A stretch of DNA of 64,000 nt from JACCZX01 sp963786295. GTDB lineage: Bacteria > Pseudomonadota > Gammaproteobacteria > Burkholderiales > Burkholderiaceae_F. The position numbers and the translations under genes were made by a program. The notes beneath the pieces are model-generated. The model was not told the DNA's origin, searched no databases, and saw only the letters and a list, made by a program, of their open reading frames with translations. Shown one piece after another: positions 1-9,916 of the stretch. Each line of letters starts with the position of its first letter. The stretch's first letter is position 1. The DNA lies in contig CAWAYV010000006.1 of the NCBI GenBank assembly GCA_963786295.1, positions 62,001 to 126,000 on the forward strand, written 5' to 3'.

Positions 1-240
1 GAATTGAACGAAGCGTTCGCCGCGCAGGCGCTCGCAGTCGTCAACGATCTCGGACTCGACCCAAGCAAGGTCAATCCGATGGGCGGCGCAATCGCGCTTG
101 GCCACCCGCTCGGCGCGACCGGTGCGATCCGCTCTGCTACCGTCGTGCATGCGATGCGACGAAACAACCTCAAATACGGCATGGTCACGATGTGCGTCGG
201 CACCGGGATGGGCGCAGCCGGGATATTTGAACGTGTGTAA
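1..240 (+). CDS. Acetyl-CoA acetyltransferase (thiolase), C-terminal end
   Basis: This is the last 79 codons of a thiolase; the gene enters from the left edge. Two family signatures are visible: GGAIALGHPLGATGAI, carrying the catalytic His of the GHP motif, and CVGTGMGAAGIFE near the C-terminus, carrying the second catalytic Cys. Thiolases cleave 3-ketoacyl-CoA or condense two acetyl-CoA units. The genes that follow (enoyl-CoA hydratase, thioesterase, SDR) fit a beta-oxidation role. The substrate chain length cannot be told from this fragment. Confidence 0.93.
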   Translation, partial: ELNEAFAAQALAVVNDLGLDPSKVNPMGGAIALGHPLGATGAIRSATVVHAMRRNNLKYGMVTMCVGTGMGAAGIFERV

Positions 241-252
241 GGTGGCGTAGCC

Positions 253-721
253 ATGGGTGTCGCGCAGCGCTTTTACGAAGCCTTCACCGTGCGTGACCAC
301 TACACGATGGGATTGCTGTACGCCGAGCACGCGACCTTCAGCGACCCTGTTTTTCAGCTGTTGAATGCGAAGGGGACTCGGTTGATGTGGCAGATGCTGC
401 TGTCGCGCGCCGAAGACGACTTCGGTATCGATGTACGACGTGCTCGAAGACGGACCTTCACGTGCAAAGGTCAATTGGGTTGCGCAATACACCTTCTCCG
501 CCACCGGAAGGCCGGTGAAGAATCATGTGACGACCGAGATGCAGCTGGTCGCCGGCAAGATCGTGCGGCAGGAAGACACGTTCAGTCTGTGGCGCTGGTC
601 TTCGCAAGCGCTTGGGGCAAAGGGCTCCTTGCTCGGCTGGACCCCGATTGTTCGCAACAAGATCCGCGCGCAGGCATCGGCGGCGCTGCGCGATTACGCG
701 CGCAAGGTTGCGCCAGCCTGA
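253..721 (+). CDS. NTF2-like (SnoaL-type) domain protein, frameshifted
   Basis: The N-terminal half reads in one frame from ATG 253 (MGVAQRFYEAF...) and the C-terminal half in the next frame from about 430 (MYDVLEDGPSRAKVNW... to TGA 719-721). Removing one base near 415-430 gives a single protein of about 155 residues with the alpha+beta barrel pattern of NTF2/SnoaL-like proteins, ending LGWTPIVRNKIRAQAS. It starts 12 bases after the thiolase stop and precedes an enoyl-CoA hydratase, so it probably belongs to the same lipid operon. Catalytic function is unknown; the fold call is by sequence resemblance. Confidence 0.6.
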
Positions 722-751
722 GTCAATGAGCAAAGCGGTAACCGAGTCGCG

Positions 752-1516
752 ATGAGCGTAGTGGGCAGCACCGTCAACGGTGTCGCGCGCATTGAGATCG
801 CGCGGCCGGAAAAGAAAAACGCGATTACCGCAGCGATGTATCAATCAATGGCCGATGCATTGGCCGCAGCGCACGACGACTCCTCCGTCCGCGCGATCTT
901 GATCTGCGGTCAGAAGGACATATTCACTGCCGGTAACGACCTCGAAGACTTCATGAAGAATCCGCCGGCGGATATGAACGCGCCGGTGTTTCAGTTCATG
1001 CAGGCGCTTGGCTACGCGGAGAAACCGGTGATCGCTGCGGTCAGCGGCGCTGCGGTCGGCATCGGCACGACGATGTTGATGCACTGTGATCTGGTCTATT
1101 GCGCCGACAATTCCGTTTTTTCGATGCCGTTCGTTTCGCTCGGCGTATGTCCCGAGTTTGCATCGAGCCTGTTGATACCTCTCAACGCGGGCTACCACAA
1201 GGCGGTGGAAAAGCTGCTGCTGGCAGATCCGATCTCAGCTTCCGAAGCGCTGGAAATGAAAATCGTCAACCGGATCTTGCCGCGCGACGACGTCCTTGAC
1301 TTTGCAATCAAGCAGGCGGAGCGTTTCAACCAGTTGCCGCCTGCATCTGTCCGTGCGACCAAACGCTTGTTGCGCTCGGGATGGAAAACGGTCACCGAAA
1401 AGGTCATTGCCGACGAAGCCAATTCGTTCGGGCAGATGGTGCGGAGCGCAGAGGCAAAGGAAGCGTTCACGGCGTTTTTCGAGCGCAGGAAGCCGGATTT
1501 TTCGAAATTTCCCTGA
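752..1516 (+). CDS. Enoyl-CoA hydratase/isomerase family protein
   Basis: A 254-residue crotonase-fold protein of the usual family length. It has the CoA-binding N-terminal segment (IARPEKKNAITAAMYQSM), the oxyanion-hole segment (ILICGQKDIFTAGNDLEDF) and the second oxyanion segment (AVSGAAVGIGTTMLMHCDL). Such enzymes hydrate 2-enoyl-CoA or isomerise it during fatty-acid breakdown. The acidic residue at the second catalytic position sits in the SLGVCPEFASS segment. It lies between the NTF2-like gene and a hotdog thioesterase on the same strand with short gaps. The exact substrate cannot be assigned. Confidence 0.92.
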   Translation: MSVVGSTVNGVARIEIARPEKKNAITAAMYQSMADALAAAHDDSSVRAILICGQKDIFTAGNDLEDFMKNPPADMNAPVFQFMQALGYAEKPVIAAVSGAAVGIGTTMLMHCDLVYCADNSVFSMPFVSLGVCPEFASSLLIPLNAGYHKAVEKLLLADPISASEALEMKIVNRILPRDDVLDFAIKQAERFNQLPPASVRATKRLLRSGWKTVTEKVIADEANSFGQMVRSAEAKEAFTAFFERRKPDFSKFP

Positions 1517-1538
1517 TCTGTGATCGGGACCGATAAAA

Positions 1539-1968
1539 ATGCCGTTACACCCCGATGTCACTGTTGAAAGTCTAAATCGGCGCACCGGCGACAACTTGCC
1601 GGGCTGGTTTGGCCTGGAGGTCGTCGACGTAGACGAAGGGTGGCTTGCGATGGAAGTCGTCATCAAGCCGCAGTTTCTGGCGCCGAATGGTTACTTGCAC
1701 GCGGCGGCGGTCATTGCTCTGGCCGACACTGCGGCGGGTTATGCAACGATCGCTCATTTGCCCGACGGTGCCACGAGCTTTACGACCATCGAACTGAAAT
1801 CCAATTTTCTCGCCACCGCCGTAAACGGGACGCTGCGCGCTGAGGCCAGCGTCGAGCATCAGGGCCGCACTACGCAGGTGTGGGATGTGAAGGTTATGCA
1901 TACCGACAGCTGGCAAGACGATCGCATTGTTCCGTTGCTCGCAGATGATCCTATGGCCGAAAAAATGA
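1539..1968 (+). CDS. PaaI-type hotdog thioesterase, frameshifted near 1911
   Basis: From ATG 1539 the protein shows a PaaI/YbgC hotdog fold: GWFGLEVVDVDEGWLAMEV, then NGYLHAAAVIALADTAAGYA, then RTTQVWDVKVMHTDS. As written the frame runs on into the next gene. Removing one T near 1911 gives the standard ending SGKTIALFRCSQMILWPKK and a stop at 1966-1968 that overlaps the next ATG (ATGA). The restored protein has about 142 residues, normal for the family. It probably hydrolyses acyl-CoA or aryl-CoA thioesters in the lipid block. Confidence 0.82.
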
Positions 1969-2795
1969 CGCTGGCAGGCAAGACGATTTTCATTTCCGGG
2001 GGCTCGCGCGGCATCGGGTTGGCGATCGTCAAGCGAGCCGCTGTCGATGGTGCGAACGTCGCTATCGCGGCCAAGACGGTCGAGCCGAACCCGAAGCTGC
2101 CCGGCACGATCTACAGCGCGGCGGAGGAAATCGAGGCGGCGGGCGGCAAGGCGCTCGCGACTAGCGTGCGACATTCGCGACGAACAGCAAGTCGTCGCCG
2201 CAGCCAGGAAAACCGCCGAAACGTTTGGCGGCATCGATATCCTGATCAACAACGCCAGCGCAATCAACCTGACGCCGACCGAAGCCACGCCGATGAAGCG
2301 CTTCGATCTGATGTTCGGTGTCAATGTGCGCGGCACGTTTCTGTGCACGCAGGCGTGCTTGCCGTACTCTGAAGCAATCGGCTGAGCGCAAGCGCAACCC
2401 GCACATCCTGACCTTGTCGCCGCCGCTGAACATGAACCCGCGCTGGTTCGCGCCGCACGTTGCATACACGATGGCCAAGTACGGAATGAGTATGTGCGTG
2501 CTCGGCCACGCGGCAGAGTTTCGGCAATATGGCATCGCGGTGAACGCGTTATGGCCTCGCACGGTGATTCAAACGGCCGCGCTGCAGATGATTCCCGGGC
2601 ATCAAGCCCGAGCATTGCCGCACGCCGGAGATCATGGCCGACGCCGCCTATCAGATCCTGCTTGCCGACGCCAAGACAACGACCGGCAATTTCTTTATCG
2701 ACGACGAAGTGTTGAAAGAAGCGGGTGTCACCGATCTAGGCAAGTATTCGGTCGTTACCGGCAGCCGGGAGTTGATGCCGGACCTCTTTCTGTAG
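1965..2795 (+). CDS. HSDL2-like short-chain dehydrogenase (SDR), three frameshifts
   Basis: The start ATG at 1965 overlaps the restored thioesterase stop. The protein follows three frames in turn: the cofactor segment GKTIFISGGSRGIGLAIV, then DIRDEQQVV...GGIDILINNASAINL after about 2166, then LTLSPPLNMNPRWFAPHVAY with the catalytic YxxxK (YTMAK) after about 2370, and finally IMADAAYQILLADAKTTTGN after about 2600, ending at TAG 2793-2795. Each switch is removed by deleting one base, giving about 275 residues. The SPPLN...AYTMAKYGM arrangement is typical of HSDL2/citronellol dehydrogenase-type NAD(P) enzymes. The gene is either an assembly artefact or a pseudogene. Confidence 0.8.
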
Positions 2796-2949
2796 TCGAT
2801 TCGCGGATTTGCGGCACGCTTTGCCTCTTTTACCGGCGCGTCAAGCCGAATGCGGGTTGCAGGCATCTTTTTTTGCGACCGCGGCATCGAGGCCTCATTC
2901 ACGCTTGCGCTAGATTCCGGGCTCATGCCGGCAGCCGTTGGAACACCCG

Positions 2950-4256
2950 ATGCGACCTCCGCTTAACCGCCTGTCCGCCACGCAGCTCGTGCGCATGATC
3001 GCGTCTCGCGAAGTGACTTGCGAGGCGGTGACGCATTCATTTGTCGATGCGATCGAGCAGCGTGAAAGCGACGTGCGCGCGTTCGCGTGGATTGACGCGA
3101 AGCGCGCGTTAGGTATTGCTCGGAGGTTCGACCGTAGTACGAAATTCGGTCCATTGGCTGGGCTGCCGGTCGCGGTGAAGGATGTGATCGACACCGCGGG
3201 CATAACGACCGAATACGGCTCGCCGATCTACGCACGCCATGTGCCGAGCGCCGACGCCGCTTGTGTCACGGCGATGCACGCGGCCGGCGGTTACGTGCTT
3301 GGCAAGACGGTGACGGCGGAACTCGCCAACTTCACACCGGGCGCGACTCGCAATCCGCACCGGTTGGAACACACGCCCGGCGGATCGTCGAGCGGATCGG
3401 CCGCGGCCGTCGCTTCGCACATGGCGCCGTTTGCGCTCGGTACGCAGACAGCCGGCTCGGTGATTCGGCCGGCGTCATTTTGCGGCGTGGTAGGCGTGGT
3501 ACCGACGCGTGGCCTCGTGCCGCGCTCTGGCGTCTTGCCGCTGTCCGACACGCTGGACGTGGTCGGATGCTTTGCCAATTCGGTCGAAGATGCGGCGTTG
3601 CTGGCGGCGGCGATTGCGCTGCGCGCCGATTGGCGCGATGTGGATCGTGCCGCTCCGCCAGTCATCGCGTGGACCGATACCCCGTGGGCCGCGCGGCTGT
3701 CGTCGACGATGCTCGAGGCGCTCGATTCGGTGGTACGCGTATGTGCCGACGGCGGTGCCGCGATCCACAAGATTGACTGGCCCGTCAGATTCACGCTGCT
3801 TGCTGATGCACAGCGAACCGTGCAGGTATTCGAAACAGCCCGTGCGCTGGCCGCAGAGTTCGACTATCGACGCTGCTCAGCTGTCGCCGCTGCTCGCTGC
3901 GCTGATCGAAGAGGGGCAAGCGATCGACTCGAACGCGTATCTGGCCGCGCTGCAGACCGGTCGCGACTGCGCAGCATCGATCGATGAATTGTTCGGCCAA
4001 GCCGATGTCGTGGTGACGCCAAGCGCTGCCGGGGAAGCGCCGCATGGGCTGGGTAGCACCGGTGATCCGCAATTCAATCGCGCATGGCAGCTACTTGGGC
4101 GGGCCGCAAATCAATGTGCCGGTGCCGCGCGCGTTGCGTCGGAGCCGATTCGATCTGCCGCTCGGCGTGCAGGTCATCAGCCGCCCCGGTAAGGACGCTC
4201 GCGCGCTGAGCGCGGCGCACTGGATTGAACAGCAACTCAAACGGGCGAGCGCCTGA
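2950..4256 (+). CDS. Amidase-signature family hydrolase, two frameshifts
   Basis: The amidase signature is clear: catalytic Lys in PVAVKDVIDTAG, then GGSSSGSAAAVASHMAPFAL with the cis-Ser, then TAGSVIRPASFCGVVG with the nucleophilic Ser. The frame changes near 3865 (to AQLSPLLAALIEEG...SIDELFGQADVVVTPSA) and near 4098, at a GGGCGGG run (to GGPQINVPVP...LPLGVQVISRPGKDA). One base removed at each point gives about 434 residues, a usual length. ATG 2950 is preferred to an upstream TTG at 2938. The stop TGA at 4254-4256 is followed at once by the flavoprotein ATG, suggesting co-transcription. The amide substrate is unknown. Confidence 0.85.
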
Positions 4257-4259
4257 TCA

Positions 4260-5651
4260 ATGAGCATCGTCGTCGATTCGAGCGCACGCTTCAGCACCAC
4301 TGTCCCGATTGTCGTGATCGGCGCCGGCGGCGCCGGTTCTATCGCGGCGCTCGCAGCCCGCAGCGCAGGAGCGGACGTGCTGGTGCTGGATCGCGACGCT
4401 GCGCCGAGTGGTGCCACCGCGTGTTCGTCGGGCATGGTGCCCGCGGCCGGCACGGCAGAGCAAAAGGCGCGCGGCATTGCCGATTCGCCGCAACGATTTG
4501 CCGATGACATTCAGGCGAAGGCCAACGGATCGGCTGACGCACCGCTGGTCAAGGCATTGACCGATGCTTCGGCGAAGGTGCTCGAGTGGCTGACCAAGCA
4601 GCACGGAATTCGGTTCGAGCTGGTAGAAGGCGTTGCGCCGGGACATTCGCTGCAGCGGATGCATGCGTTGGCCGATCGCGGCGGCTCGACGCTGCTGTCA
4701 TCCCTGTACTCGGCGCTCGGCACTCACGGCGTGCGACTGCAACCGAGCGCGCAGGTGACCGAGCTCGTAGTCGACGAAGCACAGCGCATCATCGGCGTTC
4801 GCTACAAGCGCAACGGCAGTGTCGAGTCGGTGGGTTGCACGACGTTGATACTCGCGTGTAACGGCTTTGCAGGAAATAGTTCTCTGGTGGCCAAGTATCT
4901 GCCCGATGTCCGCGGCTTGCCGTTCGCGGGCCACGACGGCAGCCAGGGCGACGCTCTTGCCTGGGGCACTGCACTCGGCGCCAAGCTCGCGGATATCGAT
5001 GGATTCTTGGCACACGGAGCGGTGATTTTGTCGCAGCGGCTGCCGCTGCCGTGGTCGCTGATGACAGAGGGTGCGGTGCAGGTCAATCGGGATGGCGAGC
5101 GCTTCGTGAATGAACACGAAGGGTATTCGGAGTCTGCCTTGTTCGTGCTCGCGCAGCCGGGCGCGACGGCGTTCATGATTTACGACGAGCGCGTGCACGA
5201 GATCGGGCTGACGATGCCGAATTACGCGACTGCCGTGACCTCGGGGGTCATCAAGCGCGAATCGATGTTGCGCGATCTGGCGGAACAGCTCGGCGTGAAG
5301 CGTGAAGGGCTCGAGGCGACGATCGCACTGGTCAATGCGCTGGCGTTCGACGATGCTGCCGACGAGTTCGGCCGTGAGTTTCGCGCGACGCAGATGCTGC
5401 TCGGTCCCTACTATGGTGTGCCGGTGACCTGTGCGTTGCTCGGCACCGAAGGCGGATTGGCCACCGATGCGTCGGGGCGTGTGCTGCGCAAAAATGGATC
5501 GCCATTTCCCAATTTGCTTGCTGCCGGCGGCGCAGCGCGCGGTGTATCGGGCGATGCCGCGGGCGGCTACCTGGAAGGCAATGGGCTGTTGACGGCCATC
5601 GTCGGCGGCTACATCGCCGGCAACACCGCTGCGGCGACGATCGCTGCCTAG
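4260..5651 (+). CDS. FAD-dependent oxidoreductase, fumarate reductase/3-ketosteroid dehydrogenase type
   Basis: A 463-residue flavoprotein beginning with a Rossmann FAD-binding motif (VIGAGGAGSIAALAARSAGA) followed by DRDAAPSGATACSSG. The substrate domain includes VNRDGERFVNEHEGY. The C-terminal FAD-binding segment is NLLAAGGAARGVSGDAAGG followed by YLEGNGLLTAIVGGYIAG. This matches the FAD_binding_2 family (fumarate reductase flavoprotein, ketosteroid-delta1-dehydrogenase, urocanate reductase). It starts three bases after the amidase stop. The substrate is not determined; the lipid context suggests an unsaturated acyl or steroid-like compound. Confidence 0.85.
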   Translation: MSIVVDSSARFSTTVPIVVIGAGGAGSIAALAARSAGADVLVLDRDAAPSGATACSSGMVPAAGTAEQKARGIADSPQRFADDIQAKANGSADAPLVKALTDASAKVLEWLTKQHGIRFELVEGVAPGHSLQRMHALADRGGSTLLSSLYSALGTHGVRLQPSAQVTELVVDEAQRIIGVRYKRNGSVESVGCTTLILACNGFAGNSSLVAKYLPDVRGLPFAGHDGSQGDALAWGTALGAKLADIDGFLAHGAVILSQRLPLPWSLMTEGAVQVNRDGERFVNEHEGYSESALFVLAQPGATAFMIYDERVHEIGLTMPNYATAVTSGVIKRESMLRDLAEQLGVKREGLEATIALVNALAFDDAADEFGREFRATQMLLGPYYGVPVTCALLGTEGGLATDASGRVLRKNGSPFPNLLAAGGAARGVSGDAAGGYLEGNGLLTAIVGGYIAGNTAAATIAA

Positions 5652-5676
5652 CCGCGGCGACGCGTCACCGCGCGAT

Positions 5677-6072
5677 TCATAGCACTGGCAGCATTCGAGG
5701 CTTGCGTTGTTCGTCGGTAGCCACGTACACCAGCGTTGCCTCCGTCACCTTGACGACTTCTTTCTGCAGACGATTGCGCTCGACGTAGACCTCGACGTCG
5801 ACCGTGATCGACGTCGTGCCGACCTTCGTGATTTCCGCGTAGAAGCTGACCAAATCGCCGACGAACACCGCCTGCCTGAAAACGAACGACGTCACGGCGA
5901 CGGTCGCTACGCGGCCGCCGGCGCGACGCGCCGCCGGAATCGCGCCCGCCACATCGACGTGCGACATGATCCAGCCGCCGAACACGTCGCCGTGCACATT
6001 GGCATCGGCCGGCATCGGCATCATGCGCAACATCGCTACGCGGTCTGTCGGGAGCTGGTCGGATTCGGGCAT
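5677..6072 (-). CDS. Acyl-CoA thioesterase, hotdog (YciA-like)
   Basis: A 131-residue protein on the minus strand, convergent with the flavoprotein. It shows the acyl-CoA thioester hydrolase pattern: MPMPADANVHGDVFGGWIMSH, with the catalytic Asp in VHGDVFGG, then VAVTSFVFRQAVFVGDLVSF and the strand TSITVDVEVYVER. YciA-type enzymes hydrolyse short- to long-chain acyl-CoA in the cytoplasm. Length is normal for the family. It is divergent from the ABC exporter gene, with 59 bases between the two starts. Confidence 0.9.
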   Translation of the reverse strand: MPESDQLPTDRVAMLRMMPMPADANVHGDVFGGWIMSHVDVAGAIPAARRAGGRVATVAVTSFVFRQAVFVGDLVSFYAEITKVGTTSITVDVEVYVERNRLQKEVVKVTEATLVYVATDEQRKPRMLPVL

Positions 6073-6131
6073 GTGTGGACTGAGATAATCGACGGATGCA
6101 AAGCGTAACCTTTTACATCAACGGCTGACCG

Positions 6132-7971
6132 ATGCGTTGGTCGCCGCCAAGAGAATCACTGCCGTCGTTGCGCGCTGAGCGCAACGATTGGAAGACGCTC
6201 AGGACTCTGTTGCCGTATCTATGGGCCTACAAGGGTCGGGTGCTGTTTGCGCTGGGCTGCCTGGTCGCCGCCAAGCTGGCGACGGTGTCGGTGCCGATCC
6301 TGCTGAAAGACATCGTCGATGGCCTGGCTCCCGCAATGCCGAGCACGCAGGCGGCAGCCGGACTTCTGGTCGTTCCGCTCGCGTTGATCATCGCCTACGG
6401 CGTGTTGCGGCTGTCGACTTCGCTCTTTACCGAGCTGCGCGAGTTTTTCTTCGTCAAGGTGACGCAGGCGGCGACGCGCACATTGGCGCTGAAAACGTTT
6501 CGCCATCTGCATTCTCTGTCGCTGCGCTACCACCTCGATCGTCGCACCGGCGCCGTCACGCGCGAGATCGACCAGGGTATTCGCGGAATTTCTTCGCTGA
6601 TCAGCTTCACTTTGTACTCGATCCTGCCGACGCTGATCGAGATCACGCTGGTGTTCGCCTATCTGCTATGGAATTACGAAATCTGGTTTGCCGCCATCGT
6701 CGGCACCAGTTTGACCATCTACATCGCGTTCACGGTGTCGGTGACCAACTGGCGCACTGCCGTCCGGCGCCGCTGGAACGAGCTCGAGAGCAAGGCGCAT
6801 TCGCGCGCCGTGGATTCGCTGCTGAATTTTGAAACGGTCAAGTACTTTGGCAACGAAAACTACGAAGCGCGCCGCTATGACGAGACACTGGCGGACTCTC
6901 AGCGCACTGCGGTGCTGTCACAGCAGTCGCTGAACGTTCTGAACGCGGGTCAGCAGGCGCTGATCGCGGTGGCGTTGACGCTGATTCTGTGGCGCGCAGC
7001 GCTGGGTGTCGTCGAAGGGCGGATGAGCATCGGCGACCTGGTGCTCGTCAACGCCTTCATGATTCAGCTGTACATCCCGATGAATTTTCTGGGCGTGATC
7101 TATCGCGAGATCAAGCAAAGCCTGGCGGACATGGACCGCATGTTCATGCTGCTCGAACAGAACCGCGAAATCGCGGATGCGCCGGATGCACGCCCGCTTG
7201 TCGGTGCGTTCGGCCGAGGTGCGCTTCGATCATGTCGATTTTTCATACGACGCGCGGCGGCAAGTGCTGCACGACGTGAATCTGGTGATCGCCGGCGGGT
7301 CGACGACCGCGGTGGTCGGTGCGACCGGCTCGGGCAAATCGACGTTGGCGCGGTTGCTGTTTCGCTTCTACGACGTCGACGCCGGGCGCGTGTTAATCGA
7401 CGGGCAGGACGTGCGAACGCTGAAGCAGGAAACACTGCGTGCGGCGATCGGCATCGTTCCGCAAGACACCGTGCTGTTCAACGACACGATCGAATACAAC
7501 ATTGCGTACGGACGCCCAGGGGCAGGGCATGAAGAGGTTGTGGCGGCGGCACGTGCCGCGCATATCCACGATTTCGTCGAGTCGTTGCCGGACGGGTACG
7601 AAACGCGCGTTGGCGAACGCGGACTGAAGCTTTCCGGCGGCGAAAAACAGCGCGTTGCAATCGCGCGGACGCTGCTGAAGGATCCCGCCATACTGGTTTT
7701 CGATGAAGCGACGTCGGCGCTTGACTCGCGAACGGAGCGTGTGATCCAGCAGGAACTCGAGAGCATCTCCGAAAGCCGCACGACCCTGGTTATTGCGCAC
7801 AGACTGTCGACCGTCGTGCACGCCGATCAGATCCTGGTAATGGATCACGGACGTATTGTTGAGCGCGGTACGCACGCTGAATTGTTGGCGCGCGGCGGCC
7901 CCTATGCGTCGATGTGGGAAATTCAGAGCAGGGAGCAAGCCAAAGGTGAGGCAACTCTAGCCGCGGCATAA
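6132..7971 (+). CDS. ABC exporter, Atm1/MsbA type (fused TMD-NBD), frameshifted near 7197
   Basis: The N-terminal six-helix membrane domain (LLPYLWAYKGRVLFALGCLV...) resembles the Atm1/HMT1 subfamily and reads from ATG 6132. The nucleotide-binding domain is in the next frame: Walker A GATGSGKST, Q-loop, signature LSGGEKQR, Walker B ILVFDEATSALD, H-loop IAHRLST. Deleting one T near 7197 (CTTG to CTG) joins ...DAPDARPL to SVRSAEVRFDHVDFSY and gives about 612 residues, the normal length. Atm1-type half-transporters export glutathione- or sulfur-linked compounds from the cytoplasm. The substrate here is inferred only from family resemblance. Confidence 0.87.
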
Positions 7972-8159
7972 GCGCGCATAGAGGACGCGTACCAGCTCGC
8001 AGAGATGAGATTTCCGACCGACAAGGTTGGCGATGAAATCGGGGTTGACCCGCGCAGCTGACCGGTAGTAACCCTCGTCTCGCCGCGCTGCGTCAACGCC
8101 CTCCGAACGGGACCGTTTTGCTAGACTCGATTTCGATTCCCCGAGGAGATATATAGAAA

Positions 8160-9074
8160 ATGAGCAGAATGAATATTTCCCGCTTTTTGCTGGCAGTTAC
8201 AGGCGCGGGCTTGGTGAGTTCCATGGCCCTGAGCGCGAACGCGCAGGAGCTCACCGGTACGCTGAAGAAAATCAAGGATACCGGCACGATCACCATCGGC
8301 CATCGCGAATCGTCGATTCCGTTTTCGTATCTGGACGATAAACAGCAGCCAGTCGGCTATGCGATGGACCTGTGCGCCAAAGTGGTTGATGCTGTCAAAG
8401 CCGAATTGAAGATGCCGAATTTGAAGGTGGCGTATCAACCGGTCACTTCGGCCAACCGCATTCCGTTGCTGCAAAACGGCACGATCGACCTGGAGTGTGG
8501 CTCCACTACCAATTCGGTCGAGCGTCAAAAGCAGGTGGCCTTTGGGCCGACCTACTTCGTGGTCAACATATCGGCGGCGGTCAAGAAGGACTCGGGTATC
8601 AAGACGTTTGCCGATCTGAACGGCAAGACGGTGGCCTCGACGTCGGGCACGACTTCGATTCCGCTGTTGCGCGGCTACGAGAAAGCCAAGGGAATCGACT
8701 TCAAGGAACTGCAGGCGAAGGACCATGCAGAGTCGATGCAACTGGTGGCAAGCGATCGCGCCCAGGCATTCATCATGGACGACATCCTGCTGGCGGGCCA
8801 GATTGCGAATCAGCAGAACCCCGGCGCCTACATGATCCTGTCCGAGTCGCTGCGCACCGAGCCCTACAGCATGATGCTGCGCCGCGAGGACCCGCAATTC
8901 AAGGCGCTGGTCGATCGCGCCGTTGGCAACGTCTACAAGTCGGGTGAGATCGACAAGATCTATGCAAAGTGGTTTACGAGTGCGATTCCGCCGCGCAACA
9001 TCAATATGAACTTCCCGCAGACGCCGGCCATCAAGGAAGCGTTCAAGAGCCCGAACGACAAGGGCGTGCAGTAA
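8160..9074 (+). CDS. gltI: Glutamate/aspartate ABC transporter, periplasmic binding protein
   Basis: A 304-residue family-3 solute-binding protein with a cleavable signal peptide (hydrophobic segment LLAVTGAGLVSSMALS, cleavage after ANA). It has the ligand-binding pattern GTITIGHRESSIPFSYLDD, then GSTTNSVERQ, and the C-terminal segment KIYAKWFTSAIPPRNINMNF characteristic of GltI. A strong GAGGAG lies 13-14 bases before the ATG. It heads a gltIJKL set. It captures glutamate or aspartate in the periplasm and delivers it to GltJK. Confidence 0.94.
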   Translation: MSRMNISRFLLAVTGAGLVSSMALSANAQELTGTLKKIKDTGTITIGHRESSIPFSYLDDKQQPVGYAMDLCAKVVDAVKAELKMPNLKVAYQPVTSANRIPLLQNGTIDLECGSTTNSVERQKQVAFGPTYFVVNISAAVKKDSGIKTFADLNGKTVASTSGTTSIPLLRGYEKAKGIDFKELQAKDHAESMQLVASDRAQAFIMDDILLAGQIANQQNPGAYMILSESLRTEPYSMMLRREDPQFKALVDRAVGNVYKSGEIDKIYAKWFTSAIPPRNINMNFPQTPAIKEAFKSPNDKGVQ

Positions 9075-9107
9075 GTCGTATTAGGTGCCCCTTTCGCGGG
9101 GAACGCA

Positions 9108-9137
9108 AAGGCCGAAAGCAGTGCTTTCGGCCTTTTT
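9108..9137 (+). terminator. Intra-operon Rho-independent terminator after gltI
   Basis: An 11-bp stem (AAGGCCGAAAG / CTTTCGGCCTT) with a short loop, followed by a run of five Ts. It sits 33 bases after the gltI stop and about 50 bases before gltJ. Partial termination here would give more binding protein than membrane components, which is common in ABC import operons. Confidence 0.85.
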
Positions 9138-9188
9138 CGTTTTACGGCAAGCTTCGCCTCGGGCCGGAGGCAGTCACATGAACTACAA

Positions 9189-9914
9189 ATGAACTGGGGC
9201 GTGTTCCTGCAGCAAACGCCGGACGGCGATGGCGCCTACTGGGAGTGGATTCTCGCCGGGTTTTACTGGACGCTGGCCATCTCTGCGCTGGCCTGGATCA
9301 TCGCGCTAGTCATCGGTTCAATCGTCGGCACGATTCGCACGACCGACAAGCCCTGGCTGGTGCGCCTGGGCAACGCCTGGGTCGAGCTGTTTCGCAATAT
9401 CCCGCTGTTGGTCCAGATGTTCCTCTGGTACTACGTGATCCCCGAGTTCATCCCGCCGCTGAAAAACTGGATGGTCTCGACCGAGCCGATTTACGCGCAG
9501 TTCCTCGCTGCGGTCCTGTGCCTTGGTCTGTTTACCTCGGCACGGATTGCCGAGCAGGTGCGCGCCGGCATCCAGTCGCTGTCGCGCGGCCAGCGCAACG
9601 CCGGTATGGCGGTCGGCCTGACGCAGGTTCAGGTGTACCGCTTTGTGCTGCTGCCGATGGCGTTTCGCATCATCATCCCGCCGCTGACGAGCGAGACGAT
9701 GAACCTGATCAAGAACTCGTCGATCGCGCTGACCATCGGGCTCGCAGAGCTGACGTTCCGCTCGCGTGAAATCGGCGAGTACACATTCAACTTCTTCGAG
9801 GCGTTTGCCGCCGCAACTGTGATTTACATCGCCGTCGCGATGACCGCCAACCGTGTGATGGCGTACGTCGAACGAAGAGTTGCGGTGCCCGGCTACATCA
9901 GCGGCGGGAAATAG
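9189..9914 (+). CDS. gltJ: Glutamate/aspartate ABC transporter permease
   Basis: A 241-residue HisMQ-type membrane protein with about five transmembrane segments (the first around ILAGFYWTLAISALAWIIAL). It has the EAA cytoplasmic loop for ATPase contact (EQVRAGIQSLSRGQRNAGMA). It starts MNWGVFLQQ like other GltJ proteins and is followed two bases later by gltK, so the two permease halves are co-translated. It forms the heterodimeric channel with GltK. Confidence 0.93.
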   Translation: MNWGVFLQQTPDGDGAYWEWILAGFYWTLAISALAWIIALVIGSIVGTIRTTDKPWLVRLGNAWVELFRNIPLLVQMFLWYYVIPEFIPPLKNWMVSTEPIYAQFLAAVLCLGLFTSARIAEQVRAGIQSLSRGQRNAGMAVGLTQVQVYRFVLLPMAFRIIIPPLTSETMNLIKNSSIALTIGLAELTFRSREIGEYTFNFFEAFAAATVIYIAVAMTANRVMAYVERRVAVPGYISGGK

Positions 9915-9916
9915 CC

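Noticed and set aside
1539..2372. A 277-residue thioesterase-dehydrogenase fusion protein
   Set aside because: Removing one base at 1911 gives the expected thioesterase C-terminus and a stop overlapping the SDR start; the fusion also loses frame at about 2166.
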